Source: Climacium dendroides (taxonomy: Eukaryota; Streptophyta; Bryopsida; Hypnales; Climaciaceae). From it: a stretch of 64,000 nucleotides of DNA. The position numbers and the translations under genes were made by a program. The stretch spans positions 36,766,001 through 36,830,000 of the forward strand of contig OX467082.1 in NCBI GenBank assembly GCA_950106755.1, given 5' to 3'. Each line of letters starts with the position of its first letter. Position 1 is the first letter of the stretch. Under the pieces are notes generated by a model. The model was given only the letters and a program-made list of their open reading frames with translations. It searched no databases and had not been told where the DNA came from. Positions 1 to 12,040 of this stretch are shown here, piece by piece.

Positions 1-718
1 CAAACATGCTACAATTCACATAGGAAAAGAAAACATGACAACATCACTTATGGATTGAAAGATTATAACGTTTGATCGTGAAGGTGTTAAAACTGCAAAA
101 GTGATTTGAAGTCTTTCAATCCTCTTTTCACATGTCAAATCTAAAAAGTTGGTCCCCACAAAAATATGAAGTTAAAGGGCCTAACATGTGTAACCCCAAT
201 CAATTCATGGCTTCTCAAAATCTACTCTATAAATTTTTTAAATGAATTTCTGATGTGATTTTTTCTTCAAGATCTCGTGTACTTGTGGCTCATTTCCAAG
301 TGCCTTGAACACTACAAGATTGCAATGGACACCCTTTCACAAACTCTTGAATAGAAATTTGGATTTTTGATACTAAAATTAAACTTCAGAAAGAATTTTT
401 TTCAAAAATAAAAACTATTAAAAATAGCAACTTGGTTAGATTTTATTTAGCTTCAATGTGTTGTCGACACCCCAAATTTGGTGCATTTAGGGTTTAACGA
501 AGGCGGACGGTTCCAAGGGAACGGCGGGACAGAGAACCTCGTTGCCCCATCCCTCGCCCTTTTCACTTTCGATTCGCGTTTGAGAGTAGTGCAGAATGTG
601 TGCCACCTTGTAATTGAAGCTGCCGCATTTAGGTTTTTCTGCATCGCGAGAATCCATTTCACGTCTTTTCTCGTCTATCTCTCTCGTGATCTTCGCCGCG
701 CTGCACAGAATCTCTTGT
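1..718. other. Intergenic DNA, AT-rich then GC-richer
   Basis: The first 450 bases are AT-rich with no credible coding frame. From about 470 the composition becomes richer in G and C and looks like the promoter or 5' untranslated region of a gene (an 'agggttta' stretch near 488). I could not tie it to a firm coding exon. Open frames here overlap on both strands and none shows codon-like structure. Confidence 0.5.
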
Positions 719-1056
719 TTTAGTTTCTTCATCGAAAACCATTAGAATTCCTGCTCATTTTCTAAAATCTAGAAGACTTAGGGCTAAGGGTTCGGAGTTT
801 TGTACGATCGCGTACGCAGGGTTGAAAGTCGTGGAGCTATTGACACAAGTAGATTCGTGTTGGATGTTTTGCTCTTGTTGCTGGTGTCATTCATCTGTAG
901 AGCCTTTTTCTTTAGTTCCTTCATCGAAAAGCATTGGAATTCCTGCACATTTTCTAAGATCCAAAAGCCTTGGGGCTTACTTAGCCTTTGGAGTTTCGTA
1001 GCGATCGACCATGCAGGATTGAAAGAGGTGCAGCTGCTGACACAAGTGGATTCGCG
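719..1056. repeat. Tandem duplication, unit about 192 bp (two copies)
   Basis: The sequence from 719 to about 859 recurs at 911 to about 1056. Both copies begin with a block reading tttagttYcttcatcgaaaa and end with gacacaagtRgattcg. The copies differ by scattered substitutions and small indels, so the duplication is not recent. It lies in the presumed leader of the gene fragment at 1200-1319. Confidence 0.75.
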
Positions 1057-1199
1057 ACCGAGAGCTTCGTAATTTGCGCAGGTAAATTTCACTCTCCATT
1101 CTCATTCTCCACTGGACACAAGATGTGTTTTGTGATTCTCAGTACTTGACCTAATTTTGAAAACTTATGGTCACTTGCAAACAGTTGTAGCTGTAGCAG

Positions 1200-1319
1200 G
1201 CGAGGCAGTCGGACAAGCAGAGACGTCCACTGAAGGTGCTCAACCAGCGATTTCAAGCACTCTTGAGAAGATTGTGTCCTCAGATCCAAGGATTGAATCG
1301 TATTTAAGGGGATTCAAGG
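1200..1319 (+). CDS. Isolated candidate exon of an unresolved gene
   Basis: After an acceptor at 1199 (ctgtagcag) a 120-base stretch reads as EAVGQAETSTEGAQPAISS and then TLEKIVSSDPRIESYLRGFK. It ends at a strong donor, gg|gtaag. Composition and splice signals look coding. I could not find in-phase neighbouring exons: frames downstream (for example after the acceptor near 1645) hit stops at once. It may be an exon of a real gene whose other exons I cannot see, or a relic. Function not recognised. Confidence 0.35.
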
Positions 1320-1826
1320 GTAAGTTCTCCATAGCCGTGGCCGCAACAGAATGTGTGAGTTGGCCACGAACACTTCATTTGAGACGTTTAGCGCCAATTT
1401 CGGATTTTCCGTGGCTTGTAGACGAGGACAGATGCTGACACATTGAGTACCCCAAAGACTCAGATTGAAACTACCAATTGTTCCCAGAGGATATATGAGG
1501 GTGTTGTTGTCTTGGTGTGAGACGGAGCTGATTAGAAGAATGTGCTGAGCACTTTGCATAGTATGCACAATGATATCTGAGTCGAAGACCTTAAGCTTAC
1601 TGAGATCGAGATTTATGAATTCAAACAAAAATCTTTTAAACCTGCAGTATGATAGTTGGAGTTCGGTATGGGCCTGCTCAAGTTTGTGTAACTTGGCTCC
1701 TGTTTATTCTCGGGGATCCCCACTGGATGATTTCCTTTACCAAGTCTCTCTGCACAGCTCCAGAAGTTGCCAGTGCAGAGGTGTTCAGTCTTGTACTTCT
1801 ATTTTCTGGGACCAGTATTGCCAATA

Positions 1827-1939
1827 AGGGGTGTCACACCTTCTTCATGGCTCCTCTTTTCACTCTTTTCACTCTTTTCACTTCGTACCTTCTCATTCTT
1901 CATAGACGTTTCATTCTTGGAGAAGGTGTGACAACCCCT
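1827..1939 (+). mobile_element. 113 bp inverted-repeat element (MITE), copy 1
   Basis: The element starts aggggtgtcacacctt and ends aaggtgtgacaacccct, so the ends are inverted repeats of about 16 bases with one mismatch. Related copies lie at 45686-45798 (opposite orientation) and 47939-48051, and all three are 113 bases long. The interior is pyrimidine-rich and shares cttctcattcttca with the other copies. No transposase is encoded. No clear target-site duplication is visible. It lies about 140 bases upstream of the small gene at 2080. Confidence 0.8.
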
Positions 1940-2079
1940 CATATGTTGACCAATCACGTGGTGTCACAAGACTGAACGTTTTTTATTTTATTCTTTCCGT
2001 GTTTAGGGTTCCAAACGTTGTGACACTTCCCTTTCATCCCCTTCTCCGTCCATCGGAAGTCACATTCTCCCTGCCGACT

Positions 2080-2791
2080 ATGGAACGTGCTCAAGAGCTC
2101 CACAATCTCCCGTCGACGGTGAAGGAACAGCAGCAACAAGCCACTGTTGTCGTCGAGGAGGATCGCGGGCCTCGTCCGCACCGATGTAACGACCGCCTGG
2201 AAGATTTTGTTCAGGTTCCATGGAGCTTCCAATTTTGCATTCTGCTTGTGATTTTGCATTTTGCATTCTGCAAGCGCCTCTTAAATCTTCGAAGTTTTTT
2301 TTCTTCTTTGTAAAAACCTTGTGTAATTTAGAGTTTCCGTTTAAATTTCAGTATCCTGAACTATCTATGTACCATTGTGCATTGTTGCGCTCGTCCGACG
2401 TTCAGCTTCTATTCATACCGATATTGCAGATTTTTCTTACTTCAGAGCGAATGCATTGGATAAATGGACATTTCCTTGCATGCTTGTATGTAGGAACTGA
2501 TGGAAAACTTTTATATGAATTTCTGTCTCTTCCAGGCTTTATTTGAAGGAGATCCAAGAAAGAATCTCCCTGGTCCAGCAAAATTATTTTGGAGGTGCTA
2601 CAAATCAAAACCAGGGTATAGCTCTTGAGACAGAGTCCTATTTTTTGCACTTCTTCCTAGTAAATCAGTCATTGGAAGATCTTGCCTCTGAACTATGTTG
2701 AGGTTTGTCCATCAGGGAAGAACCAAAGGATCCGTTTTTCTTCCTGGAGGAGGACGCGAATGGGAAGCTTGTTCCTAAAGGCCGAAGATAG
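2080..2791 (+). CDS. Small unrecognised plant protein, 96 aa, three exons
   Basis: I see exons at 2080-2214, 2536-2615 and 2716-2791. Their lengths (135, 80 and 76) sum to 97 codons with a stop, and the phases agree (0, then 2). All introns are GT/AG. The protein starts MERAQELHNLPSTVKEQQQQ and has a short Gln run near residue 17. An acidic stretch follows, then a basic central part (EGDPRKNLPGPAKLFWRCYK), then a charged tail ending LEEDANGKLVPKGRR. It has no signal peptide or membrane segment. I do not recognise the family. The charge pattern and the 'PGPAKLFWRCY' block suggest a conserved soluble small protein, but I can name no role. An inverted-repeat element sits just upstream. Confidence 0.6.
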
Positions 2792-4996
2792 TAACGAGGA
2801 GATTGCAATTTATCACTCATTTCGGATTTCCATGCCGTCTGTCAGTGCCTCGTTTGATAGCTGCTTCTTGAAGGTACGCAGGAAGACTGTTCTGGAATTC
2901 GATCTGTTTATGGATTTGGGACAGGTGTGGTAGTCTGTTAGAGGACCTGCCATGGAGACCCGGCGTTCAGCTGGGCACTGAAGGTGCCGAAGTCCTATCC
3001 GAAGTATAGAAAACGCTAGCGTTATAGATCGACGCTAGATGAATGCTAGTGTTAACCCTACAGGGGACTTTCGTTGATCAATTTTTTATTTGAACCTACG
3101 CAAGACTGGCTGCACTATCTGTTGGCAGTTCTAGCCTTCTCATATATCCTACTCCGTAGGTTTTTTGTGATTCCTGAGGGTTTTCAAAGAGCGCCTTGAA
3201 GCCCAGATTTGGGGTATTCATCTGCGGTTGTCTTCATTGCATAGCATGTTTGGTGTCCTCCTGGTCCTTATCAGTACAAACTAGCCATGAAATTTGCAAA
3301 CCATGCTTAGATTCTAGAGTCCATCTATCAAGGACGAAGATATCAATCTGTTCTGATCTCAAGTGCTTGCATGTGGTGCAGGTCATTACATCCACACTTA
3401 CATGCTCCGTTTGTTGCAATGGAACTTCGTAAGAGAGAAGTAATTGGTACCCTGGATTTCAGATTCGGTCTTTCATGGATTACTTTTTGATCGATTGTTC
3501 TGCTCAAACATTGCTGAGGATTAGGCCAAGTAGATTGCAGTAGGAAAACGTGCTTCTGTTTATGGCATGGTCCAATAAAATTCCGTGCCACTTGCAGCGA
3601 TTTGTGGATGCCAATTAGCGTCGCCTTGATATTTAGTTTCAAATCAAAAATTTTATTTTTGTGCATACGGTATTGTTTCAGCCTGCAGTAATTCAAAACA
3701 ATGTAAATTTGGTAAACTAGTGTCACCAGCACTAATAGGACAAGTGAGGGTAGTTCTCTACTTATTAGTGAGGAATCCACACCTCCGAGTTCATAGAAGC
3801 ATGCTTTAGGGCATTCCCACTCCAAACCATTAAAATTTTCACTGTAAAATGAATCTTTTTATTCACAGTCGATCCCTTTGGGTAATTTGAAGACATTTCA
3901 GTCCCATGATTGAAGATTTCATTGTTGTAAGGCTTGCGAACCCTTACGATAATGAAATCTCCTTTATTTTCCATTGTACAATGATTTTATGTTGTGAAAA
4001 TGATTGAGGAAATCACAACACAAAACACTTAATAGTTGGTTTTATCTTTAATCTCTTTCATCTTTGTCTTCAAGTGTGCCTAATCTTTGGGTGTTTTTAC
4101 TTCAATAGAGTCCACCTTACAAGGGCTTCTCTTTCTACAGTTAGCTTAAGAATGGATGATTGGATCTAATCCCTTCTTATTTAGGAGACAATGTTTTTTC
4201 CATTGTGGTTCTAAATCTTTCAAAGTTGGGATTTGTTCTCAATATATAATAATTTGGACTAAAGAGTTTCAAATGGTTTGGACATTTGATTGTGGTAAAT
4301 TTTGGGTTTCAAGATTGTTGTTCTTTTTTGAAGGCAATTTGTTTGGATAGTCTTTAGGATCAACTTTAATCATTAAAATCTTTGGATTGCACAATTGGAT
4401 CTTTTTGAAACTTTGTAATTGATTGAGTAGTTTACAAATGATTTTCTTGTAGATTCTACATTTGTTTTGCTAAATTGCTTGACAATAAAGGAATTTTAAA
4501 TGCCTTTTGGGTCTTTGTTGAATGAGGTTAGTATTTTGTTTGCGGATGTGATTGGTTAAACATCCACATGCACTAAAGGATTAAGATAGCTTTTTACCTA
4601 AATGAATGGCATTATGGCCCACTATGCCATTCCCAATGCCAAATTGACTAATTTATTCAAACAAAATCCTTCTCATTGTAACTATAATCTAAAGTAGAAA
4701 TATCTAATAATTGTTCATCCTTCAATTCTATCATATAGTATACTTTGAAGAATTTCCAATATGACCTTAAATTGTGTTAAACTATGCGTTTTTGACAAAT
4801 ACTTCTATCCATCCACCTCATACTATTGATACATTCATTATAGTTTAGTTGTATATATTCTTGTTTTCTTCTTCTTGTTAAACAAGTTGTTTATATTATT
4901 CAAACTACACGTATGAGATTGTACCTATATCTTCTCCGAGTCTAAGTCTATATTGTTCATTTCTACTAGTATATTCTATTATCGTTATCTTCTATA
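2792..4996. other. Intergenic DNA
   Basis: No supportable gene. About 2800-3400 is moderately GC-rich and may be the 3' untranslated region of the preceding gene. An open stretch to 2933 in another frame could be an alternative ending but lacks good exon borders. From 3600 on it is AT-rich. The part just before 4997 would be where the left LTR of the copia relic should lie, but I cannot delimit an LTR. Confidence 0.4.
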
Positions 4997-7009
4997 TGGT
5001 ATTAGAATGAAAGATTGAGATCTTTTGAAGCTTTCAATTAACTTGGTTAGTCACGTTGTAGTACAATAGTTGTGAAGTCAACAAACATAATAGACAAGCA
5101 ACATGTCAAAAGATAATTTTGTCCCTCATGAAGCCAAACTAATTGGATCTGTCAACTTTCATTTATGGAAGTACATGATCACATGAGTAGCTAGGAGAGA
5201 AACTGTGGTATATCTTGTCAAATTCTTCTAGTTCATCATCCAGTCAAAAACCAAATGAGGAATCAAAAGGTAAAAAACTCGAAAAACTCATGTACATCAT
5301 AAATATGTCAATAAAGTCATCTCTCTTAGCACAATTAACTAAGTTTCACAAACCAAGATTGCTATGGAATTTTTTATATCAGTCATTTGAAGTGGACAAT
5401 AATAGTCGCAAGTTTGAATTGAAAAATGAGCTTGCATTCCTTCTTTTTTCCGAAGCATCTAGTGCGAAAAACTATTTTTCATAGTTTTAACAAAACTTAG
5501 CACAATTGTCTACCATTAGAGTCAAGATTGATGTTACTGACTTGGTACAAATTGTAATGAAGGCACTTCTGGACAACTATGATTATTTCCTTCAAAACTT
5601 CATTAATGCAAGCAAGTTTCCTATGCTTGAACAATTGCATGCGAGGCTCATGCTCGAGGAGAGTCGTCATAAGTTAAAGACAGGGAAAACAATGGTAGAT
5701 CTAGAGGCATTATTTTTCTGGAGAAATCAACAATCATGCTTCAACAACCAAATGAGTTGTGGTTATAGTAGCAAACAAACAATTCAACCTCAAGTGTTTC
5801 AAAGCAACATGTAAGGTAACTCCTACTCTTTTGGAGGTTCTCAAACTTGTCAAACAAGGTGTTTTTATTGTGGTTGCCTTGGACACTACAAGGACATATG
5901 TCCTAAGTGCTTGATAGATACTAGAAAGCTAGAAGTAGATAGACAAATAAGGCTGGGAATGAAACCCTTCTCATCAAATATTGTCCAAAAGGAATCCTGG
6001 ACAAATCTAGAGACTTGCTTTGTAACTGACAATGTAGAAAAGCGAGATATTGAGAATTTTGAAATGTTCGAAGTTGCTTCATCTTTCTTCTCCATTCATG
6101 ATCTAAACTCTAGTTGGTAGTAGACTCTAGTACTATATAGTACACAAGTGGTGATCACACCAACTTTACAAATATAGAGGAGTTCCAGAGCAATGTTAAA
6201 ACTGCCAACAATTAGAATTATCAAATTACCAGTAGAGGATCTATCCATTTTACTTTATTTTCTGGAAAAATAAAAGATGTCTCTAGTATTCAATCTTTAT
6301 GTACTTGGTCTGAGAAAAAATCTATTATCTATAGGTTCATTAATAAATAAATGAATTATCACATGTTTCAGTGGTCAAAAGTGTGTTTTGTATAATAAAA
6401 GCACCAAAAAGATTGTGATTGAAGGATTGCGCAACAAGAGCAATGAAATGTATAATTTATCAATACTTAGCTTACAAGTCTTGGCAAATGTGGCTCAAGA
6501 CAATATTGACACAGTACTATTATGGCATTTCCAGATGGATCATATTAGTTATGATAGATTACACAATATTGCAACAAAAGGATTGGCACTAGGTATACCA
6601 TACTTAGGGGGTGCACTTAGTTCTACTTCAACAAACTACGTGCAAACACCTGGTCTGAAATTTGTCTATAACTTTTTATTGGAGACCTGAACTCTCAAAC
6701 GGATTTTTGGAGGTGGAACTTCATTTGATTTTCCAACTAATTTTAGTTAAAAGTTTTTTGAAAAAAATTAATTTACTATGCCTAAAACCGGTCTGAAAAT
6801 CTAATTTTTAAACAATTTCGGAATTCACTTAGTTCTCCTCCTCCTCCCCTAACACACTTATCCCATATATATTGGTAAATATTTTACTGCCTTGTATATA
6901 TTAGCCAACATTCATGTTCTTTGACATGTGTGTGTTGGTACTTGTTGGGTGCTTAAATGGCTTGATCACTTGTTGTATTTGCTTAGGTGGCCTTGTAGAG
7001 TTGTTATTT

Positions 7010-7525
7010 GCTTAGGTGGTTGTGCCATGTGGGCTGTTTGTTGAGGTGACTATGCTATGTCGGTGGGTGTGCTTACTCGGCAATTTTCTATACTCAATTT
7101 TAACATGGCTCAGATGATTGTGCCATGTGGGTTGTTTGTTGAGGTGACTATGCTATGTCGGTGGGTGTGCTTACTCGGCAATTTTCTATACTCAATTTTG
7201 ACATGGCATATGCCACGTGGTAGCCTCCGGCTGTTTGTTGAGGTGACTATGCTATGTCGGTGGGTGTGCTTACTCGGCAATTTTCTATACTCAATTTTGA
7301 CATGGCTCAGATGATTGTGCCATGTGGGTTGTTTGTTGAGGTGACTATGCTATGTCGATGGGTGTGCTTACTCGGCAATTTTCTATACTCAATTTTGACA
7401 TGGCATATGCCACGTGGTAGCCTCCGGCTGTTTGTTGAGGTGACTATGTTATGTCGGTGGGTGTGCTTACTCAGCAATTTTCTATACTCAATTTTGACAT
7501 GGCATATGCCACGTGGTAGCCTCCA
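7010..7525 (+). repeat. Tandem array, five units of 98-99 bp
   Basis: The block gaggtgactatgctatgtcg recurs with its G anchor at 7048, 7146, 7245, 7343 and 7442, spacings 98, 99, 98 and 99. Units alternate between two endings, one with ggctcagatgattgtgcc and one with ggcatatgccacgtgg, giving a higher-order unit of about 197 bp. Copies are nearly identical, so the array is far younger than the surrounding copia relic. The open frames it creates repeat in step and are not evidence of a protein. Confidence 0.9.
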
Positions 7526-7559
7526 AGTAGTCAGACCCCCTATGTGTAATTTAAAAATT

Positions 7560-7745
7560 TGAAGTTATAGAATGTCCGAATTGACAGAATTCTGTCATGT
7601 GATTGATATAATTTTGTCAATGGAGTTACAAAATCTTGTCAAATAGGTGTCCAAATTGACTTGAATCAATCCTTCCTGATTGACAAAGGAATTGACAAAA
7701 TTTTGTCATTTTTTTGTCAATTCGACCACAATTCTCCTTGTAGTG
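7560..7745 (-). mobile_element. CACTA-like terminal segment with 'gtcaattc' repeats
   Basis: This stretch is rich in ttgacaaaattttgtcaa-type short palindromes and ends ccttgtagtg at 7745. That is the complement of the CACTACAAGG terminus typical of CACTA (En/Spm) transposons. A similar segment in the other orientation begins at 36813. Copia reverse transcriptase coding resumes directly after 7745, which suggests an insertion that ended here. No matching left CACTA end is visible near 6605, so this is a solo end. Confidence 0.45.
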
Positions 7746-9160
7746 AAGGTGTTAAACTAGTGACAACCAAATGGATCTATAAGACAAAAATGGGAGTTGA
7801 TGGTTGACCTTCCAAACTTAAAGCTTGCTTAGTAGCTCAAGGTTTTCAACAAACTAAAGGATGATATTTTGACAAAGTGTTTGTTCCAGTAGCAAACTAG
7901 AAGGTTGTCCTCATGGTTGTAGCATTGGTGGCTAGCAACAATTGGGTTCTTTTGCATTTGGATGTTGTAATGGCATTCTTGAACAAAGACTTATAAATTT
8001 ACATGGAGGTTCTTGAGGGATTTTGCAATGCCTCTACAACAAACAAGATCTACAAACTAAATAAGTGACTATTATATAGATTATGCTAGTCACCTCGAAC
8101 TTAGTTTGAAAAGATAAATGGATTCTTATTAGAGCAAGGATTATTCCACAGTAAAGTTGATTATAATCTTTTTCATGTCACAAAAAGCAAAAGAGTTATT
8201 AATATTCTTATTTTATACATAGATAATTTGCTAGGGAATGGATCTAATACTAATAGAATTAACACTCTCATATAGAAATCCTGACAAAAACTCATGAATT
8301 GGTTTGAAATGATAGATTTGGGAGGCATCTACTATTATCTTGGCATTGAATTTATTTGTTCCAATCAAGGCATCCTCCTATCCCAAGAGAATTATGCATT
8401 GCAAATACTAGAAGAATTTGATATGATAGCATATATACCAACTATCGTTCCAATGCATGAAGGTGTCCACCTCAATACGAAAGAATAGTCTTCCAAAGTC
8501 AATATAAAAAAATACCATCATTTTGTAGGAATGCTCATCTATCTATGCAACACAAAGCCTGAAATACTTTATGCACTAGGAGTCTTAAGCAAATTCATAC
8601 ATAATCCAAAGATTCCGCACATAGAAGAAGCATATCAAGTCTTCAAATATAGGAAAAGCTCTAGACTTTGGTTTATTTTACAAAAAGGATTATACTACTT
8701 CAATGGTTGGTTGTATTGATGCAGATTGGGGGAACTGCAAAATTGACCACAAATCAATCGCAATGTGGATCTTCAAATTGGCAAGATCGCAGGAGGACCC
8801 ATCTCATGGCCCTAAAAAAACTCGGTTGTGTATCATCAACCAATACTAATGCAAAAGCACTTATAGAGGGCATATGAGAAGCAATATGGCTATGAATATT
8901 ATCAGCAAAAATTCAAGGACTATCACCAAATTCCATCCCATTGTTCTATGACAATTAAAGTACATTTAAAGCTACCAAGAATCTTGTATATCACAAACAA
9001 TCGAAACACATTGAACTATGGCTCCGTTTCATTAATAGAGAATGTTGTCATAAGTACAATTGAGACATTATATATTCAAATGCATAATCAAATTGTTGAT
9101 ATTCTAACAAAGCCACTAGGAAAGCAAAGATTTTAGAAATTAAGGGATGAGATGGATATC

Positions 9161-10768
9161 TGTAGCATCAATTTCTTGTAGGAATACTAAGGTCACTGAA
9201 GATGCAACTCAACATCTACCTGAGATTAAAAACTATGATACTAAAACCTCTCATTTCTCTCTCATTCAGGCCAACTATAGTAAAGCCTTGGATTAAATTC
9301 ACGCTTCACTACATATATTTTTCAACCAAGAGGAACTTGAGTAGGAACACCATTATAGTCCTCCAACATGTCTGACAATTGGGAATTCATCACTTGGTGA
9401 TTTCGATATAGAAACTTTGTGAGAACTAATAGCAAGACATCAAGATCTTAGTCGAAGACATGCTAAAAAAGAACCATGATGATTGCCAACAAAATCACAT
9501 GTAGCATTGACATTCTAAAAGAAAGATATTCTTGAATCTCAAACAATTAGCAATAACACTATAAAGATGTCCATACATTTTAGTAGAGGTACTAGGTTCA
9601 GCCATAGATGTGTTTTTTTGCTACTTTTTTCACTGTTTTTTGACATTTCAAAACAATTTTGCAAATGCAATGAGTCAATTGAATGATTTTTTTTTCCACC
9701 AAAGTGTTTGTCTTTTGATTTTAAGTCACTTTGTAGTTTAAAGTTTTTTCATTTGAGTGGGTTTAGAAATCGAATTTCACCTCCAAATGTGCTTTTACAA
9801 AAATTTCAGCATCTTTTGTCATCACTAAAACATTATAATCTTTCAATCTATACAGTCAAATGACCCCAAATTTGATTTACACCATCTACAACATGCACAC
9901 TACAAGATTGTAAGGTTGAGATTTTCATAACTTACTCACATTTAGACTTATAACACTTGAAAAGCAAGGTTGTTTTTTGACATGGTTAGGCCTTGGGCGG
10001 TGAGGGGTTATAGAAGAGATTTTTTGCCCAAAAAATAGGGTGGTTGATATAGACAGAGCTGAACTTCCATTGGTGCCTGAAAAACTCTCTTTTTCTTACT
10101 CAGCGGGACCTGTCGGAAGCTCGCTGAATCCATTTGGTGATAAGACAATTGGCTTGCTGCCATCCATTCAAGCGCTCGCCGTGCGCGCTCTCGGCTCTTC
10201 TGTGGCTCACTCATCATCGCAGATGCGCTGCTTCTGCGTATCGCAGAATCTGTGAATTGGGTCACATTGCCCATCTGCCATCGCCATTGCAACTTTTTCA
10301 AAGCTTTCCGGTGAGTGTTCGGTTTTCCTCTGCTGGCCTGCCCTGTCGTCAGATTGCACCTGGATCGGAACCTGGAGATTTGCGATGTGATTATCTTTGG
10401 AATCAGTTCCAGATTGTGATAATCTGTGAAATCCGTGACAATTTGTGATAACTTGTGATAAATTTGTGACAATGCATGATAATATTGTGATGATTTGTGA
10501 AAATTTGTAAGAATTTGTGACCCTTTGTGATGACTTGTGGTGCCTGGATCCCGTCATTGGAATCGTTGCGGTGTTTTGGCTGGATTTTGAAGGTGCAAGA
10601 AAGTTTTGCTTTTGCTTGCATTTGAGAGTGGAAGAAGAAGCTCTGGATCTGTGTGCTTGCGAATGTCATTTTCGGAGGATACGATGTGTCGCAGTTGGCG
10701 GTGAATTTCGCAAGACGGTGAATTCGAGGTCCGCCATTGCTGGTGGTAGCTCTTGAGCTGGCTGCCCC
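9161..10768. other. Intergenic DNA upstream of the zinc-finger gene
   Basis: 9161-10000 is AT-rich and may contain the decayed right LTR of the copia relic. From 10030 the DNA becomes GC-richer. A minus-strand frame (10217 down to 10008, starting MMSEPQKSRERARRALEWM) looks somewhat coding but has no supporting exons. About 10405-10530 is a degenerate repeat of tttgtgataa-type words (about ten copies). 10540-10768 is probably promoter and leader for the gene at 10769. Confidence 0.4.
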
Positions 10769-11667
10769 ATGCCTCCAACAGCGCACGGGCACATTGCTGT
10801 CGTCGGACCTGCGTGGGTGGGCGCTGTGGTGTCGGTCGCCATCCTCTTCTTCCCCCTCGCCGTCCCCCACATTGCCAAATCCACGCGCCACGTGCTGGTG
10901 TGCATTCCATCCCACATAATCCCCTCAATCGCATTGCAATTCCGCTATTTCTTCAGTCGCATGCGCGTTTGGAGCTTCTGTTACCCCCTCACGACTGCGC
11001 TGCCCTGTTTGTTTGCTTGCAGAAGCCACGCAAATGCTCGCTCTGCCTCGGCGTGGGAAACAATGTACGCACTCTTGTTTTCGCGCTTCGTAGGGTCACG
11101 AGTCTCATGGCATTTCGGTGACTCCCGTCGCGAAATTTGCCATTTTCTTCTGATGGGATTGCTAGGGTATTGCTTTCTTGAGTCAGATGGCATGTCGGTC
11201 ACTCGCTTCGTGCATTTTCCATTGTTTTTTGAAGGGGTTGTTAGGGTATATCTTTTTTTGAGCTGAATTCAGCTTTCAATCGGACCCCTAACTGTGATTG
11301 TGGGCGTGTGGCAGCTCTGTTACCACTGCAAGGGGCGTGGGAAACAAGGTGAGAGTGCCACAAACTGAATGGCAACCTGTGAGTGAACGCAATGTTTTAG
11401 TGAGTGAAGGTTTTGGATTGTTGAAAGTGCGTTTGTGTCTAAAATTTCCTCAGAATTTCTTGCTATGCACGCGTGGGGTTGAATGTTGGGGCGCGCTGCG
11501 CAGGCGGTGTCTTCACAGGTTCACCCTTACGTAGGTGCTCGGTGTGCGACGGACGAGGTCGTCAATTGTGTTCTCCCTGTGCAGCCTCCGGATTCTCCAA
11601 CCACTGGCTATACCAAATCTCTCCTGCGGGTAGAGGTGCGTGTGGGAAGAGAGTGTTTCTGATATGA
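10769..11667 (+). CDS. Small membrane protein with DnaJ-type cysteine-rich zinc finger
   Basis: Exons are 10769-10891 (or to 10897), 11023-11064, 11315-11348 and 11519-11667, all with GT/AG borders and agreeing phases, giving about 115 residues. The N-terminus carries one hydrophobic segment (AWVGAVVSVAILFFPLAVPH, about residues 15-34). After it come four CxxCxGxG-type motifs: CSLCLGVG, CYHCKGRG, CSVCDGRG and the weaker CSPCAASG. This is the pattern of the DnaJ cysteine-rich domain, which binds two zinc ions. There is no J domain. Plant proteins of this kind (BSD2-like, LQY1-like) act as plastid or membrane thiol-disulphide or assembly chaperones; the precise role here is inference. The end is uncertain: the last exon could splice at 11629 or 11635 to a tiny exon near 11801. 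Confidence 0.62.
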
Positions 11668-11779
11668 CATAGTCAGGGTTAGGGCTGCATCGTTTGTTAT
11701 GTGTACCCATGCTCTGCGCACTCCAATTCAACGAGCTTGGCAGTCAGTCAATATATATTAATGCAATGGGAAGCACACT

Positions 11780-12040
11780 GAAATGATTGAATAGGATTAC
11801 GCAGGATGGAGGTGTGAGTGATTTGCTCAAAGCGTTTGAATGACCGTGAATGCGTAGCCTCGTCACGAATAGTGATGGTACTTCATAAGACGATTTCCAA
11901 GTAGAAATGCGCATAGGTGAATTGAAATGATAGAAGAGGATTATTCAGGATGGAGGTTTAATATTCAGGGACCTCGATTAAGCTTTGAATGAGTAGTCTC
12001 GTTGATGGCGCGTTAAACATATGATTTGGAAGTAGGAATT
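11780..12040. repeat. Diverged tandem duplication, unit about 143 bp
   Basis: A block with tgaaatgatt..., agga(t)ta...caggatggaggt and later gatttccaagtagaaatgc at 11780-11910 recurs at 11923 to about 12040 (tgaaatgata, caggatggaggt, gatttggaagtaggaattgc). The copies are diverged but collinear. It lies between the zinc-finger gene and the YciO-like gene, in DNA with no clear coding content. Confidence 0.6.

Larger units (their letters stand above)
4997..9160 (+). mobile_element. Decayed Ty1/copia LTR retrotransposon
   Basis: A primer-binding-site-like tggtattagaat occurs at about 4997. A gag region follows at about 5104-5930, ending in a CCHC zinc knuckle at 5860-5901 (C-x2-C-x4-H-x4-C, intact). 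A protease remnant (VDSST) follows near 6115 and a GAG-pre-integrase segment at about 6379-6603 (LLWHFQMDHISYDRLH). The integrase core is missing; 6605-7745 holds unrelated repeats. Reverse transcriptase resumes at about 7746 (KTKMGVDG, KLKACLVAQGF). The catalytic YVDD block is degraded to YIDN near 8215. An RNase H/3' region runs to 9136 and ends with the copia-typical ILTKPLGKQRF. Many stops and frameshifts make it inactive. No matching LTR pair is visible, so the termini are approximate. Confidence 0.85.

Noticed and set aside
7057..7562. Repeating plus-strand frames in the 98 bp array
   Set aside because: They repeat because the DNA repeats; stops at unit borders and lack of start context argue against a protein.
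10008..10217. Minus-strand frame MMSEPQKSRERARRALEWM...
   Set aside because: Looks somewhat coding but stands alone, with no recognisable family or flanking exons, so it is only mentioned in the region entry.
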